Below are positions 5,218-13,227 of a DNA stretch of 21,060 bases, piece by piece (the stretch's first letter is position 1; every line of letters begins with the position of its first letter). Source of the stretch: a virus. The stretch is taken from the IMG/VR virus record IMGVR_UViG_3300003690_000685, positions 1-21,060 of that record; one strand, 5' to 3'. The position numbers and the translations under genes were made by a program. The notes beneath the pieces are model-generated. The model saw only the letters and a list, made by a program, of their open reading frames with translations, ran no database searches and had not been told where the DNA came from.

Positions 5218-5589
5218 ATGCTCAGTGAGATTCTGAGGGAGATCAAGTCCGCAGTGGACGTCCTCTGGGATAACGTGGAGGAGCCAGATGTCCACGCCAA
5301 GATCACCTTTGTCATCGTCTGGGGATACGTCCAAGACACCCTCGCAAAGCTCAAGCCCTACGATGATGCCTCTTTGCGCCCGAAGCATGCGCTGTGCCGT
5401 GGCGTCATCTCTCACATGTCAGACAGGCTTGAAGACAACAACCCCAATGACGATGGTGATGGGTTTGATCTTAGCATCTTCGCTCAAGACCTCGTATCGT
5501 TCCTCACAGCCTTCCACCTCTGCCTGTCCGAAGGGACAACCAAGGCCGCAAAGACGGCAGCACACATGGAGTTCTGCAATGGCTTCTAG
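5218..5589 (+). CDS. Hypothetical protein, start uncertain
   Basis: Unrecognised acidic, mostly helical protein of about 123 residues if started at the ATG at 5218. The text before that ATG (VPDKPNFTEIFPAWVVEG) also reads like protein, so the real start may lie upstream. GTG at 5074 has a strong GGAGG 7 nt before it but would overlap the previous gene by 88 nt; a CTG at 5158 overlaps its stop as CTGA. The middle part (HAKITFVIVWGYVQDTLAKL) is a hydrophobic helix but too charged at its ends for a clear membrane span. The end overlaps the small terminase gene by 11 nt. Position suggests a packaging- or replication-linked role, with no direct evidence. Confidence 0.55.
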   Translation: MLSEILREIKSAVDVLWDNVEEPDVHAKITFVIVWGYVQDTLAKLKPYDDASLRPKHALCRGVISHMSDRLEDNNPNDDGDGFDLSIFAQDLVSFLTAFHLCLSEGTTKAAKTAAHMEFCNGF

Positions 5590-6118
5590 CAAGTTTTCTC
5601 CTAGACCCCCTAGCAATCTTCCTGAGCCCCCTCGCCACGTCAACGCCACGTCGAAGTTCTGTCCCGAGGTTTCTGACAAGGTCATCGAGGGGCTCAAGAA
5701 GGGGTATACCCGCAAGATGGTCTCTGAGGGGGTCGGGGTACTCCCCGAGACCATGCGTAGTTGGATGAGGTCAGAGTTGCCCAAGTATGCAGGTTTCCTT
5801 GAGCGGGTGCTCAAGGCTGAGGCAAGTGGCCGTCGTAGCCTTGTGGACATGATCGTGTTCCATGGAGAGAAGGACTGGCGTGCTGCCGCGTGGCTGCTTG
5901 AGCGCACCAGGGCTGAGTTCAGCCTGAAGGCCAAGACGGCACAGGATGCCAGAGATGAACTAGACCGCCTGTCTGTCGAGAAGGCCCAGGCGGAGTTGGA
6001 CCACGTCAGGGCCAAGACGGACGCCCTGAACAAGAACGCTTTGAACCCTGAGCAGATATTAGAACTCCTCGACGACGCCAGAAAGGTCGCTCAGGGGCAC
6101 CACAGCACTGAGCATTGA
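5579..6118 (+). CDS. terS: Terminase small subunit-like protein
   Basis: 179-aa protein from the ATG at 5579, which has GGAG 7 nt upstream; the same frame is open earlier but that part overlaps the previous gene and is low-complexity. After a proline-rich N terminus, residues 30-70 form a helix-turn-helix-like segment (VIEGLKKGYTRKMVSEGVGV, then PETMRSWMRSELPKY). EKDWRAAAWLLER (97-109) is a phrase often seen in phage small terminase and related homeodomain-like proteins. Residues 120-175 are charged and probably coiled coil, suiting ring assembly. The role would be recognition of the packaging start on concatemeric DNA and loading of the large subunit, whose TTG start overlaps this stop by 4 nt. 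The assignment rests mainly on this pattern and the neighbour. Confidence 0.72.
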   Translation: MASSKFSPRPPSNLPEPPRHVNATSKFCPEVSDKVIEGLKKGYTRKMVSEGVGVLPETMRSWMRSELPKYAGFLERVLKAEASGRRSLVDMIVFHGEKDWRAAAWLLERTRAEFSLKAKTAQDARDELDRLSVEKAQAELDHVRAKTDALNKNALNPEQILELLDDARKVAQGHHSTEH

Positions 6119-7728
6119 CCCCTGACGACCGAGTCAGAGAAGAGATAGCGAAGTGCGCCAGGGATTTTGACTACTTCTGCCGCTATCTGCGTATTGTGGA
6201 CAAGCGCGGAAAGACCATCACCTTCCGCCCCAATGTGGCCCAGAAAGCCTTGAAGGACAGCCTGGAACGCAGTTCATCTGTCTATGTGCTCAAGGCCCGC
6301 CAACTAGGTATCACCACCAAGGTGGCAGCGAGGCTTTTTTGGAAGGCGCTACTCGTCCCCAACTTCAAGGTGTGTGTCATTGCCCACGGGACAGAGAGCG
6401 CGGAGGTCATTTTTGAGATCTACAAACGCTTCTACGGTGCTCTGCCTCCCTTCCTCCGGTTTGAGACTGAGAAGGCCAACGTCAGGGAGATGAAGTTCTT
6501 CCATGGGGGGCTCATTAGAGTCGCTACAGCCAACAGTGACTCGTTTCGGGGCACAACCTACCAGGCGCTTCACTGCTCTGAGTTCGGATTCTGGAATGAT
6601 GTTGACAGAACCATCGCCGCAGCCTTCCAGACAGCCGGACCTGACGCAGAAATCATCCTTGAGACCACCGCCAACGGCATGAACGATGCCCACAAGATGT
6701 GGAGAGACGAAAACGGCTTCCGCAAGCTGTTTCTGGGCTGGACCCTGGACTCCGAATACATCGTCACCAAGAAACCTAAAGCCCTATCAGACAAGGTTAA
6801 GGCCTATTCCAAGGAGTATGAACTAACCAACCACCAGACATGGTGGGCAGAGCAGACGTATCGTACCAAATGTGGTGCTAACTGGAACATCTTCCTTCAG
6901 GAGTACCCATTGGACGCTGAACATGCGTTCATTACCTCTGGAGAGCGGTTCTTCCCCATCCTTTTTCCCCATTCTGTGGCCAGAGAGGGGGTCATGGAGT
7001 ACGGGAAGAAGAAGAAGTACAGCGTTTACTCCATGGGCGTGGATGTGGCCTCTGGGAGCCCATCTGGGGACTTTTCGGCCTTGTCTGTGATGGATGTGAC
7101 CAACAAAAAGAAGCCTGTGGTGGTTGAGACGGGATATTATCGCATATCTCCGGCTGAGTTTGGGGCTGAGGTGCTCAGGGTGGCCAAGAAGTGGGAGCCA
7201 CTGGTGGTTGTCGAAAGCAACACCTACGGGTTGAGCGTTCTTGAGTACCTGATGGCCCAGGGGTGGGCTTACATCTTCAGGCGGACCCAGTACGACAAGA
7301 TGGCCGCAAAATGGCTTGAAAGGGTGGGGTTCAACACAAATGTGAACACCCGTCCAGTAATGTTGGCACGCCTACACGAGTACGTGTCTCAGGGATGGCT
7401 GGACATTAAAGATGAGAGGATGAAGACAGAGGTGAACACCTTTGTGTACAACGATAAGGGCAGGCCAGAGGCTTCGTCTAAGAAACACGATGATATGATC
7501 ATGTCTTATGCGTTATGCCTTATGGGCATTGACCAAATAGAGCCTATTCGCCAAGACGTTATGGCCAAAGAGCCTGAGTCTCTTGCTGATATGTTGCAGT
7601 TCGAGAGAACAACGGGCAAGGTGTACCGCAGTCACGCCGACTCGGAGCGGCAGGACAGGTGGGGGACACCCTACGAACAAGCCTCGCTGATTGATTCAGC
7701 GTTGAACGAGCCGCCTACTTGGCGTTAA
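6115..7728 (+). CDS. terL: Terminase large subunit (packaging ATPase and nuclease)
   Basis: 537-aa motor that drives DNA into the prohead and cuts it. The start is TTG in a TTGA overlap with the small subunit. ATPase: adenine-binding FRPNVAQKAL (37-46), Walker A-like KARQLGITT (60-68), Walker B ALHCSEFGFW (151-160, with E156 as the likely catalytic glutamate), and the coupling motif ILETTANGM (181-189). The nuclease domain has the RNase H-fold acids in MGVDVASGSPSGDFSAL (D310), VVVESNTYG (E367) and KHDDMIMSYAL (D459/D460). Length and order are normal. The C-terminal 60 residues are variable and charged. The sequence is intact, in contrast to several neighbours. Which packaging strategy it uses cannot be read from the window. 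Confidence 0.95.
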   Translation: MTPDDRVREEIAKCARDFDYFCRYLRIVDKRGKTITFRPNVAQKALKDSLERSSSVYVLKARQLGITTKVAARLFWKALLVPNFKVCVIAHGTESAEVIFEIYKRFYGALPPFLRFETEKANVREMKFFHGGLIRVATANSDSFRGTTYQALHCSEFGFWNDVDRTIAAAFQTAGPDAEIILETTANGMNDAHKMWRDENGFRKLFLGWTLDSEYIVTKKPKALSDKVKAYSKEYELTNHQTWWAEQTYRTKCGANWNIFLQEYPLDAEHAFITSGERFFPILFPHSVAREGVMEYGKKKKYSVYSMGVDVASGSPSGDFSALSVMDVTNKKKPVVVETGYYRISPAEFGAEVLRVAKKWEPLVVVESNTYGLSVLEYLMAQGWAYIFRRTQYDKMAAKWLERVGFNTNVNTRPVMLARLHEYVSQGWLDIKDERMKTEVNTFVYNDKGRPEASSKKHDDMIMSYALCLMGIDQIEPIRQDVMAKEPESLADMLQFERTTGKVYRSHADSERQDRWGTPYEQASLIDSALNEPPTWR

Positions 7729-7740
7729 ACGGAGGAAGAG

Positions 7741-7884
7741 ATGAGTTTTGTAGACGACGCAGCGGCAGAGAAGATTGGGCAAATGCTTGATGGGGAGGTC
7801 CCTGTTGAGACTGATGCAGCTTCTTCTGATCGGATGCGGAGCCAGGGGTCTCTACAGAATCGTCCCAGACCGCAGGGGACGTAA
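7741..7884 (+). CDS. Scaffold protein, N-terminal fragment before a frame break
   Basis: ATG at 7741 with GGAGG 5 nt upstream. The first 30 residues (MSFVDDAAAEKIGQMLDGEV onwards) are acidic and look genuine. From about 7830 the product in this frame turns basic (RMRSQGSLQNRPRPQGT) and stops at 7884, while the acidic, scaffold-like reading continues in the -1 frame. The upstream limit of that other frame is a stop at 7827-7829, so the switch must occur between 7830 and 7881. No XXXYYYZ slippery heptamer aligned with the reading frame was found there, which argues against standard programmed -1 frameshifting. Confidence 0.6.
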   Translation: MSFVDDAAAEKIGQMLDGEVPVETDAASSDRMRSQGSLQNRPRPQGT

Positions 7885-8615
7885 AGCAGGAAGCAGCGGA
7901 GAGCAAGGCAGAGCAGACCACCCAGGAAGCCACGGCGGACGGCAGTGCCGCTGAGGAAGAAGGGGAGTCATCGGGCCACCGTGTCCCGTACAACCGGTTC
8001 AAGAAGGTCATCGACGCTCGGAACGAGTTCCAGACTGAGGCTGAGAAGTACAAGGCCCAGGTTTCAGAACTCCAAGAGCGCATGAAGACCTACTCTGCCC
8101 CAGAGCAAGTACAGCAGCCTGTTCAGCAGGAGGCTTCTGGTGATGACGAGTCTTGGCTCCAAGAGCTTTTGGGTGAAGAGGGGTCTTCTAGTAAGAAGCC
8201 CGACCCGGCGTTGCAGCAGCTATCACAGCGGCTACATGAGACCGAGGTGATGATCGCCCGTCAGCAGTTGGAAGTTGAGATCTCGTCAGCCACTGAGAAG
8301 TACCCTGCTGCTAACAGGGGTGTGATCTTGCAAGCTGTCCAGCATAACCCCTCTGTATCTGTAGAGGCGGTTGCCGAGCAGTATTCCTCATGGATTGCTC
8401 AGATGGAGGAGGCCGCAGTGGCCAAGTACCTCGCTGACAATCCTCAAGATGGTGCCCCAGAAGCGAAGAAGGCGTCAGCGCCTCGCCGCCCCAAGGGTGT
8501 CGGAAGTACTCAGGCGACTTCTGCTACAGAGAAGAGGGAGGTCCCCAGGACCGTCGAGGCCGGAAGTGCCGAGCTTCGTCGGAGGTGGGACGAAATAAAC
8601 CCCTTTGCTTCCTAG
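7830..8615 (+). CDS. Capsid scaffold protein, main part (frame-disrupted)
   Basis: Open from 7830 but without any ATG, GTG or TTG until the ATG at 8082, which lacks a good ribosome binding site; it is therefore most likely the continuation of the frame opened at 7741. The product is acidic and helical. It begins with a low-complexity stretch rich in E, Q, A and S, then VPYNRFKKVIDARNEFQTEA and a coiled coil (AEKYKAQVSELQERM), a typical phage scaffold layout. The C-terminal part has LSQRLHETEVMIARQQLEVE, a basic PRRPKG patch and ends with RRRWDEINPFAS. Scaffolds guide capsid assembly and leave before packaging. Its place between terminase and major capsid genes supports the call. Confidence 0.75.
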   Translation, partial: SDAEPGVSTESSQTAGDVKQEAAESKAEQTTQEATADGSAAEEEGESSGHRVPYNRFKKVIDARNEFQTEAEKYKAQVSELQERMKTYSAPEQVQQPVQQEASGDDESWLQELLGEEGSSSKKPDPALQQLSQRLHETEVMIARQQLEVEISSATEKYPAANRGVILQAVQHNPSVSVEAVAEQYSSWIAQMEEAAVAKYLADNPQDGAPEAKKASAPRRPKGVGSTQATSATEKREVPRTVEAGSAELRRRWDEINPFAS

Positions 8616-8630
8616 CAGGAGACACGAAAA

Positions 8631-10004
8631 ATGGTCGCTACAATTGCCACTTTTAGCAGTATTCTCAAGGAGTTCTACCTTGGGCCTATTCAAGAGCAAC
8701 TGAACAACGAGGTTTTGGTTCTCGATATCATGACAAAGATGTCGGTGGACTGGAACGGACGACTTGCTCACATCCCTGTACACCTTGACCGCAACACTGG
8801 CGTCCAGTATGTCGCAGAGGGGACCACGTTTGTAGCCGCCGGTCTCGCCGCTGGCGATCAGACCTACGCGAACTACACGGTCAACGCTGCGTTCTTGTAC
8901 GGGCGATTCGAGGTGACTGGCCCTGCCATCGCTTCTGCTGGCCAGGGTGGCAAGAACACCTTCATTGGCTGGATGGACGCTGAGATGGACAAGTTGGTCA
9001 CCGACGTGAAGAACGAGGCTGACCGGTCTTGTTTCTCTGGTGGTCGGTTTGTCGGGTTCCTGAATCAGCACCGTGACGTTGTGGCTGGAGCGGCTGGGAC
9101 TACTTGGGATTTCACGGGAGACATCCTGAAGTTGCAGGAACTGTGTGACCTTCCTGCTGCGAATACCCTGGATGTTGTCTTCATCCGCCACGATGTTGGG
9201 AACGCTGCTGCGTGGGCTTACCTGAACAACGCAGCAGCCGCTGCGGTGACCCCTGCGGCCCCCGAGACCCTTACCCTCGCGGGTATCGACGTGGCGGCTG
9301 GTACCATTGTCCTCCCGGCCGGTTTGATCACCGATGTGGTGGACGACGGGTTTGCTATTGGCGTCTACGTTGTGGACGATGACGCCAATGTCGAGGCCGT
9401 TGTCGGAGACATATCTGTTGGCCAGGAGACGCAGCCCACAGGGATCTACGGCAACCTTGGCGGAACGATCCAGGGCCTCGCAGCCGCACAGCCACGGGTC
9501 CACTTCGGCGTTGACGTTGCTGTTAACACAGCCCTTCAGTCGAACATTATGACCAACGCGGACGGTGGCGCACAAAACAGGGCACCCCTTGCTCTGCCCC
9601 GGCTCCAGCAGGTGTTCGATCAGGTCCTGAGCCAGTCCGACAAGGAGCCAGATTGCATCATCATGCACCCGATGATGCGCCAGCAGTACGTCGCCCTGAT
9701 GACCCTCACCATGCAGACCCTTACCAACAAGGCAGAGCAAGGCGACGTTGGGTTCACGGGCTTCAGCTACGGAGGCGTGCCTATCAAGACCGCACGGCAC
9801 TGCGCGCGAGGGGCCGTCATCTTCCTCCAGACGAAGAACTGGAAGATGCTCCAACTCCAGTCAGGGGGCTTCGCGGACCTGGACGGCAACGTCCTGAGCC
9901 GCGTAACGGCGGCGGACTCCTGGGAGGGTTTTTACCGGTGGTACTACAACACCATCTGCATGCGACCCAATGCTCAGGCGATCCTCGTCGGCATCGACCT
10001 CTAG
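8631..10004 (+). CDS. Major capsid protein
   Basis: 457-aa protein from an ATG with GGAG 9 nt upstream. The opening ILKEFYLGPIQEQLNNEVLVLD and the run RNTGVQYVAEGTTF ... AGDQTYANYTVNA ... YGRFEVTGPAI, followed by DAEMDKLVTDVKNEADRSCF, match the pattern of HK97-fold capsid proteins that self-assemble on the scaffold. A segment at about residues 195-265, rich in alanine, valine and aspartate, looks like an inserted surface domain. The C-terminal part (IIMHPMMRQQYVALM, FTGFSYGGVPIKTARHC, and RPNAQAILVGIDL) is the usual end of the fold. Codon third positions are strongly G/C, which creates a long open frame on the opposite strand. No protease gene is seen before it. Confidence 0.9.
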   Translation: MVATIATFSSILKEFYLGPIQEQLNNEVLVLDIMTKMSVDWNGRLAHIPVHLDRNTGVQYVAEGTTFVAAGLAAGDQTYANYTVNAAFLYGRFEVTGPAIASAGQGGKNTFIGWMDAEMDKLVTDVKNEADRSCFSGGRFVGFLNQHRDVVAGAAGTTWDFTGDILKLQELCDLPAANTLDVVFIRHDVGNAAAWAYLNNAAAAAVTPAAPETLTLAGIDVAAGTIVLPAGLITDVVDDGFAIGVYVVDDDANVEAVVGDISVGQETQPTGIYGNLGGTIQGLAAAQPRVHFGVDVAVNTALQSNIMTNADGGAQNRAPLALPRLQQVFDQVLSQSDKEPDCIIMHPMMRQQYVALMTLTMQTLTNKAEQGDVGFTGFSYGGVPIKTARHCARGAVIFLQTKNWKMLQLQSGGFADLDGNVLSRVTAADSWEGFYRWYYNTICMRPNAQAILVGIDL

Positions 10005-10038
10005 GCCAACCTACTTCTTACCCCCAAGGAGTTACGGC

Positions 10039-10218
10039 ATGAAGGATGTCCTCATCATCATCTTACTGACGGTGGGGACATCCTTTTTCTCTTTGGCCAA
10101 CATCTACATGTGGTTGCTTATCCGCAGGTTGAAGGCTGAATTGAAGACCGTAGAGGAAGGCGAGGGGGAGTTGGCGGACGTGCCAATCATGGACCTACTC
10201 TATGAACAGGAGGTTTGA
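10039..10218 (+). CDS. Small single-span membrane protein, 59 aa
   Basis: ATG at 10039 with GGAG 7 nt before it. Residues 3-27 are a clear hydrophobic span (VLIIILLTVGTSFFSLANIY then MWLL), followed by a basic stretch (IRRLKAELK) and an acidic tail. By the positive-inside rule the C terminus would stay in the cytoplasm. Function unknown. A holin-like, pinholin-like or virion-membrane role can be imagined, but one span with a charged tail is not diagnostic. Its place between the capsid and the portal genes is unusual for a lysis gene. Confidence 0.68.
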   Translation: MKDVLIIILLTVGTSFFSLANIYMWLLIRRLKAELKTVEEGEGELADVPIMDLLYEQEV

Positions 10219-10219
10219 G

Positions 10220-10561
10220 ATGGACTATTTCCACCCACGGGACATGACCCTTAAGCCCACCAACCCGATGTTCACGGAAGATTATGGGTTCAGGTCTCAG
10301 CCGCCTCCGGCTGCGTCTGTGTCTTCTGGGTCGATTGACCCTGCCCTGTTTAGGGCAATAATGAAGATGTCTGGGCAGGGGCAAGAGAGGCCGTCCCCGC
10401 TCCAGGCGCTTGGGGGTCAGCAAGACCCCCGTGCGGCGGCAGCGGCTCAGATGCAGGGCACGGGCATGGGCAGCATCCAGTTTGCTCAGAAGCCTCCCCT
10501 CATCCCCAAAGACATCATGGACATTGCTAGCATCGCGGCTAAGATCTACGGGGCCGGATAG
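10220..10561 (+). CDS. Hypothetical small protein rich in P, Q, A and M, 113 aa
   Basis: The ATG at 10220 lies 6 nt after AGGAGG and is preferred to an in-frame ATG at 10202 inside the preceding gene. The product begins MDYFHPRDMTLKPTN. It is low-complexity in the middle (GQQDPRAAAAAQMQGTGMG) and has a hydrophobic C-terminal helix (PKDIMDIASIAAKIYGAG). No family recognised. Its position between a capsid and a portal gene suggests a minor virion or assembly factor, which is inference only. Confidence 0.6.
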   Translation: MDYFHPRDMTLKPTNPMFTEDYGFRSQPPPAASVSSGSIDPALFRAIMKMSGQGQERPSPLQALGGQQDPRAAAAAQMQGTGMGSIQFAQKPPLIPKDIMDIASIAAKIYGAG

Positions 10562-10570
10562 GAGACTCCT

Positions 10571-12505
10571 TTGGCCAACTTCCCAGACAACATCAAGACG
10601 CTGATAACGGGGTCTTACCAAGAGAAGGCCACCGAGCAGCGCCTGTGGGACATGAGCCTCAAGTTTCTTGAGGGAAGGCAGTGGCTGAACTATGACAAGC
10701 GTCTCGGAGAGTACGTCACGTCCAAAATGCGTGGCGACGTTCAGATCCGCGTCACGGTCAATCTCTTACTCAACATCTATAGAAATCTTCTGTCCAGGTT
10801 GGCGCTGTCTTATCCTTCCGTGGTTGTTCTCCCGGCCAGCCCGTCCACCGATGACATCGTCAAGGCCAAGTCGTCAGAGACGGCTCTCAGGTACTACTGG
10901 CAGAGGGATGGCGTAAAGCAGACCATGGAGAAAGCCATTGAGTGGCTCCTCTCCGTAGGGACATGCGCCCTGCACACCTACTATGATCCCGATGCCGACG
11001 AGGTGAAAACCCGCACGGTGGGGGCCTATGACATCTTCTTTGAAAAAGGAGTCATCAGCCCCGACGACAGCCAGTGGATAGCACTTCGCACCTACGTCAC
11101 CAGGGACTCGCTCAAGGAGACGTTCCCTGACAAAGCTGACGACATCGAGGCCGCTGGGCCAATGGACACAGATAGCTACGGCACCGTCAGTTCTGGAACC
11201 ACCAACGAGCCCCCTGACGACCGCGTAGAGTTGTTCGACATCTACTGGCGAGATGGCAAGTACGCCATGGTGGCTGGCGGGACCTATCTCCACAAAGAAG
11301 ACCAGAGGGCCACAGAGACCTTCCCGGTGCAGGTTCTCCGGTACAGCGCCATCCCACGCCGCCTGTGGGGCGTGAGCCTTCTAGCCCCCCTGCTCGACCT
11401 CCAGTTGCTCTACAACAAGGCAAGGTCGCAGATCATCCACAACGTGGAACTGATGGGCAATCCCAAGTGGTTGGTGCCTAAGACCGCCGGGGTGTCTTCC
11501 CAGTCGATGACGAGCAAGCCCGGAGAGAAGATCTACTACAACCCCGCAGGGGGCGCTCCTCAGCAGATCTCAGCAGCCCCCATGCCCGCCTACGTCATGG
11601 ACAATGTCGTGCGTATCCAGGGCGAGATGGGGGACGTGGCCGGTATCCATTCTGTGACTCTTGGTAAGCGAGCCGTGGGCGTTACCTCTGGCAAGGGCAT
11701 GGAGTTCCTTGGCTCTCAGGACACCAGCCAGCTTCAAATCACACAACAGGGCGTCGAGCGCGCCGCACAACTCATGGCCAGGTCAGTGCTAGAGCACATG
11801 AAGCTCTACTACACAGAGCCCAAAATGATGAGCATGCTCGATGTGTACGGACGAGTCACCTTCGATGCCATCCAAGGAGCCAACATCGTAGAGAACCCAG
11901 AGGTCTTCATCGAGGCAGGCTCTCTCTTTAAAGAAGAGAGCCAAGACCGTGACGCCAAGGTGCTGGAACTGCTCCAGCTTGGTCTCATCGAAAAGGACAT
12001 GGCGCTTAACGAGTTGTCCTTCCGTACCGGCAATTCCTTTGTCTCAGAAAAGGTCAAAGGCATCGCTCATGCCAGGGATATGCTGGATGCTGTTCGGGCA
12101 GGGATGGGCATTGAGATCTTCCTCCACGATGACCTCAAGGCGTTCCAGAAGGTCTTCACTGAGTACATGCAGACCGTGTCGTTTTACGAGATGCCAGAGG
12201 AGCGCCAGGACTACCTACGGGACATCCTGGTGTCGGTGGCCACAGCAGGGGCACCACAAGAGGCGTATGAGAGCGCCATGGTCTCAAACAAGGTCTTCCC
12301 AAGGGCGTCAGAGGCCACGCTAGACCCGGCTGCCATGGCCAGGAACATGTCTCTTGCCAACTCGCCCACCACCCAGGAGCAGATCGTAGCCCAGAACGCA
12401 GCGGGGGCACAAAGGCTAGGAGGGGCTGCTGCTGCCGAGAGGGCCATGACCAGGGGTCTTGATGGCAACGTCAGCAGGGCTCCTGGCGGAAGAGGGAGTC
12501 TCTGA
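10571..12505 (+). CDS. Portal protein
   Basis: 644-aa protein starting at TTG 10571, 6 nt after GGAG. The portal is the dodecameric ring at the tail vertex through which DNA enters and leaves. Typical features are an N-terminal helical region with EGRQWLNYDKR and KMRGDVQIRVTVNLLLNIYRNLLSRLALSYPSV (conserved portal opening), the wing domain (EVKTRTVGAYDIFFEKG, DSQWIALRTYVTRDSL), a YSAIPRRLWGVSLLAPLLDLQ segment with QIIHNVELMGNPKWLVPK, and a helical crown-like C terminus ending in an alanine- and glycine-rich tail. The length is in the usual range. The stop overlaps the next start by 1 nt (TGATG). It lies after the capsid gene, unlike the T7 order. Confidence 0.85.
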   Translation: MANFPDNIKTLITGSYQEKATEQRLWDMSLKFLEGRQWLNYDKRLGEYVTSKMRGDVQIRVTVNLLLNIYRNLLSRLALSYPSVVVLPASPSTDDIVKAKSSETALRYYWQRDGVKQTMEKAIEWLLSVGTCALHTYYDPDADEVKTRTVGAYDIFFEKGVISPDDSQWIALRTYVTRDSLKETFPDKADDIEAAGPMDTDSYGTVSSGTTNEPPDDRVELFDIYWRDGKYAMVAGGTYLHKEDQRATETFPVQVLRYSAIPRRLWGVSLLAPLLDLQLLYNKARSQIIHNVELMGNPKWLVPKTAGVSSQSMTSKPGEKIYYNPAGGAPQQISAAPMPAYVMDNVVRIQGEMGDVAGIHSVTLGKRAVGVTSGKGMEFLGSQDTSQLQITQQGVERAAQLMARSVLEHMKLYYTEPKMMSMLDVYGRVTFDAIQGANIVENPEVFIEAGSLFKEESQDRDAKVLELLQLGLIEKDMALNELSFRTGNSFVSEKVKGIAHARDMLDAVRAGMGIEIFLHDDLKAFQKVFTEYMQTVSFYEMPEERQDYLRDILVSVATAGAPQEAYESAMVSNKVFPRASEATLDPAAMARNMSLANSPTTQEQIVAQNAAGAQRLGGAAAAERAMTRGLDGNVSRAPGGRGSL

Positions 12506-13218
12506 TGGCCACTGTAGATCAGATACTAGACACCGCCCGCACCTACATGGATGAGCCAGATCAAACCTTTTTGAGCCACGACGTACTGGACGGGCTGATG
12601 AACATCGCCTATCAGTCCTTCAGGCAGAAGGTCATGGAGGCTGACCCAAACATCCTGGCGCGCACCACGGATGTCACCATGACAGCCAACTCAGTTGATC
12701 TGTCCACCATCCCCATACCCATCCTTGGGGCAGGGGCGTTTGTGGTAACAGCAGGAAACAGGCTGGTAAAACTTCTGAGCGTCTACACGCTGGACAGCGC
12801 CACCGGGCTGCCAAACACCATGTTCTCTGGCGTAGGGGCCTTCCAGGGACTCACATCAGGTGGCTCAGTATATTACCTACAGGGCGACACGCTGTGGCTG
12901 TCCAGCCAGGTCAATGCCACAGTCAGATTGCTGTACGTTGCTGATGGCACTGATGTTATCTGGAACCCCACATCAACAGGCCCTCCTCCGGGTCCTGTAT
13001 ACGATGGCAACGCCCGCCCAGATAACCTCTCGCCTGTCCATGACCTCATCGCGCTTTACGCCTACAGGCAGTACCAGATGATGGACTCAGCGGTATCAGA
13101 GCCCCTGATGCTCCAAATCCGTAGCCGTGAGAAGGCGCTGGAAGAGTACCTCCTGGCCCGATCCGTTGGCGGCCCCAACTACGTTCAGGACGTCACCTCA
13201 CGCGACTTCTTTATCTAG
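12505..13218 (+). CDS. Head-tail adaptor (gp11/gp6-like connector)
   Basis: 237-aa protein whose ATG overlaps the portal stop by 1 nt and has GGGAG 6 nt before it. The N terminus (VDQILDTARTYMDEPDQTFLSHDVLDGLMNIAYQSF) is the helical opening found in small connector proteins that dock under the portal. A beta-rich middle part (RLVKLLSVYTLDS, VYYLQGDTLWLS, VRLLYVADGTDV) is followed by a C-terminal helical bundle (SPVHDLIALYAYRQYQMMDSA, MLQIRSREKALEEYLLARS). Size, order after the portal and this architecture support the call; a family name was not verified by search. Confidence 0.72.
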   Translation: MATVDQILDTARTYMDEPDQTFLSHDVLDGLMNIAYQSFRQKVMEADPNILARTTDVTMTANSVDLSTIPIPILGAGAFVVTAGNRLVKLLSVYTLDSATGLPNTMFSGVGAFQGLTSGGSVYYLQGDTLWLSSQVNATVRLLYVADGTDVIWNPTSTGPPPGPVYDGNARPDNLSPVHDLIALYAYRQYQMMDSAVSEPLMLQIRSREKALEEYLLARSVGGPNYVQDVTSRDFFI

Positions 13219-13227
13219 GAGCCCCCG

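Noticed and set aside
5419-6033. 204-codon minus-strand frame opposite the small terminase gene
   Set aside because: Serine- and arginine-rich composition typical of an antisense shadow, without a ribosome binding site.
7830-7884. Programmed -1 frameshift in the scaffold gene
   Set aside because: No in-frame XXXYYYZ heptamer or clear downstream pseudoknot was found, so recoding is not claimed; the break is reported only as an observation.
8475-9854. 459-codon open frame on the minus strand opposite the scaffold end and the major capsid gene
   Set aside because: It is the mirror of strong G/C bias at third codon positions in the capsid gene, has no ribosome binding site and its product has no recognisable pattern.
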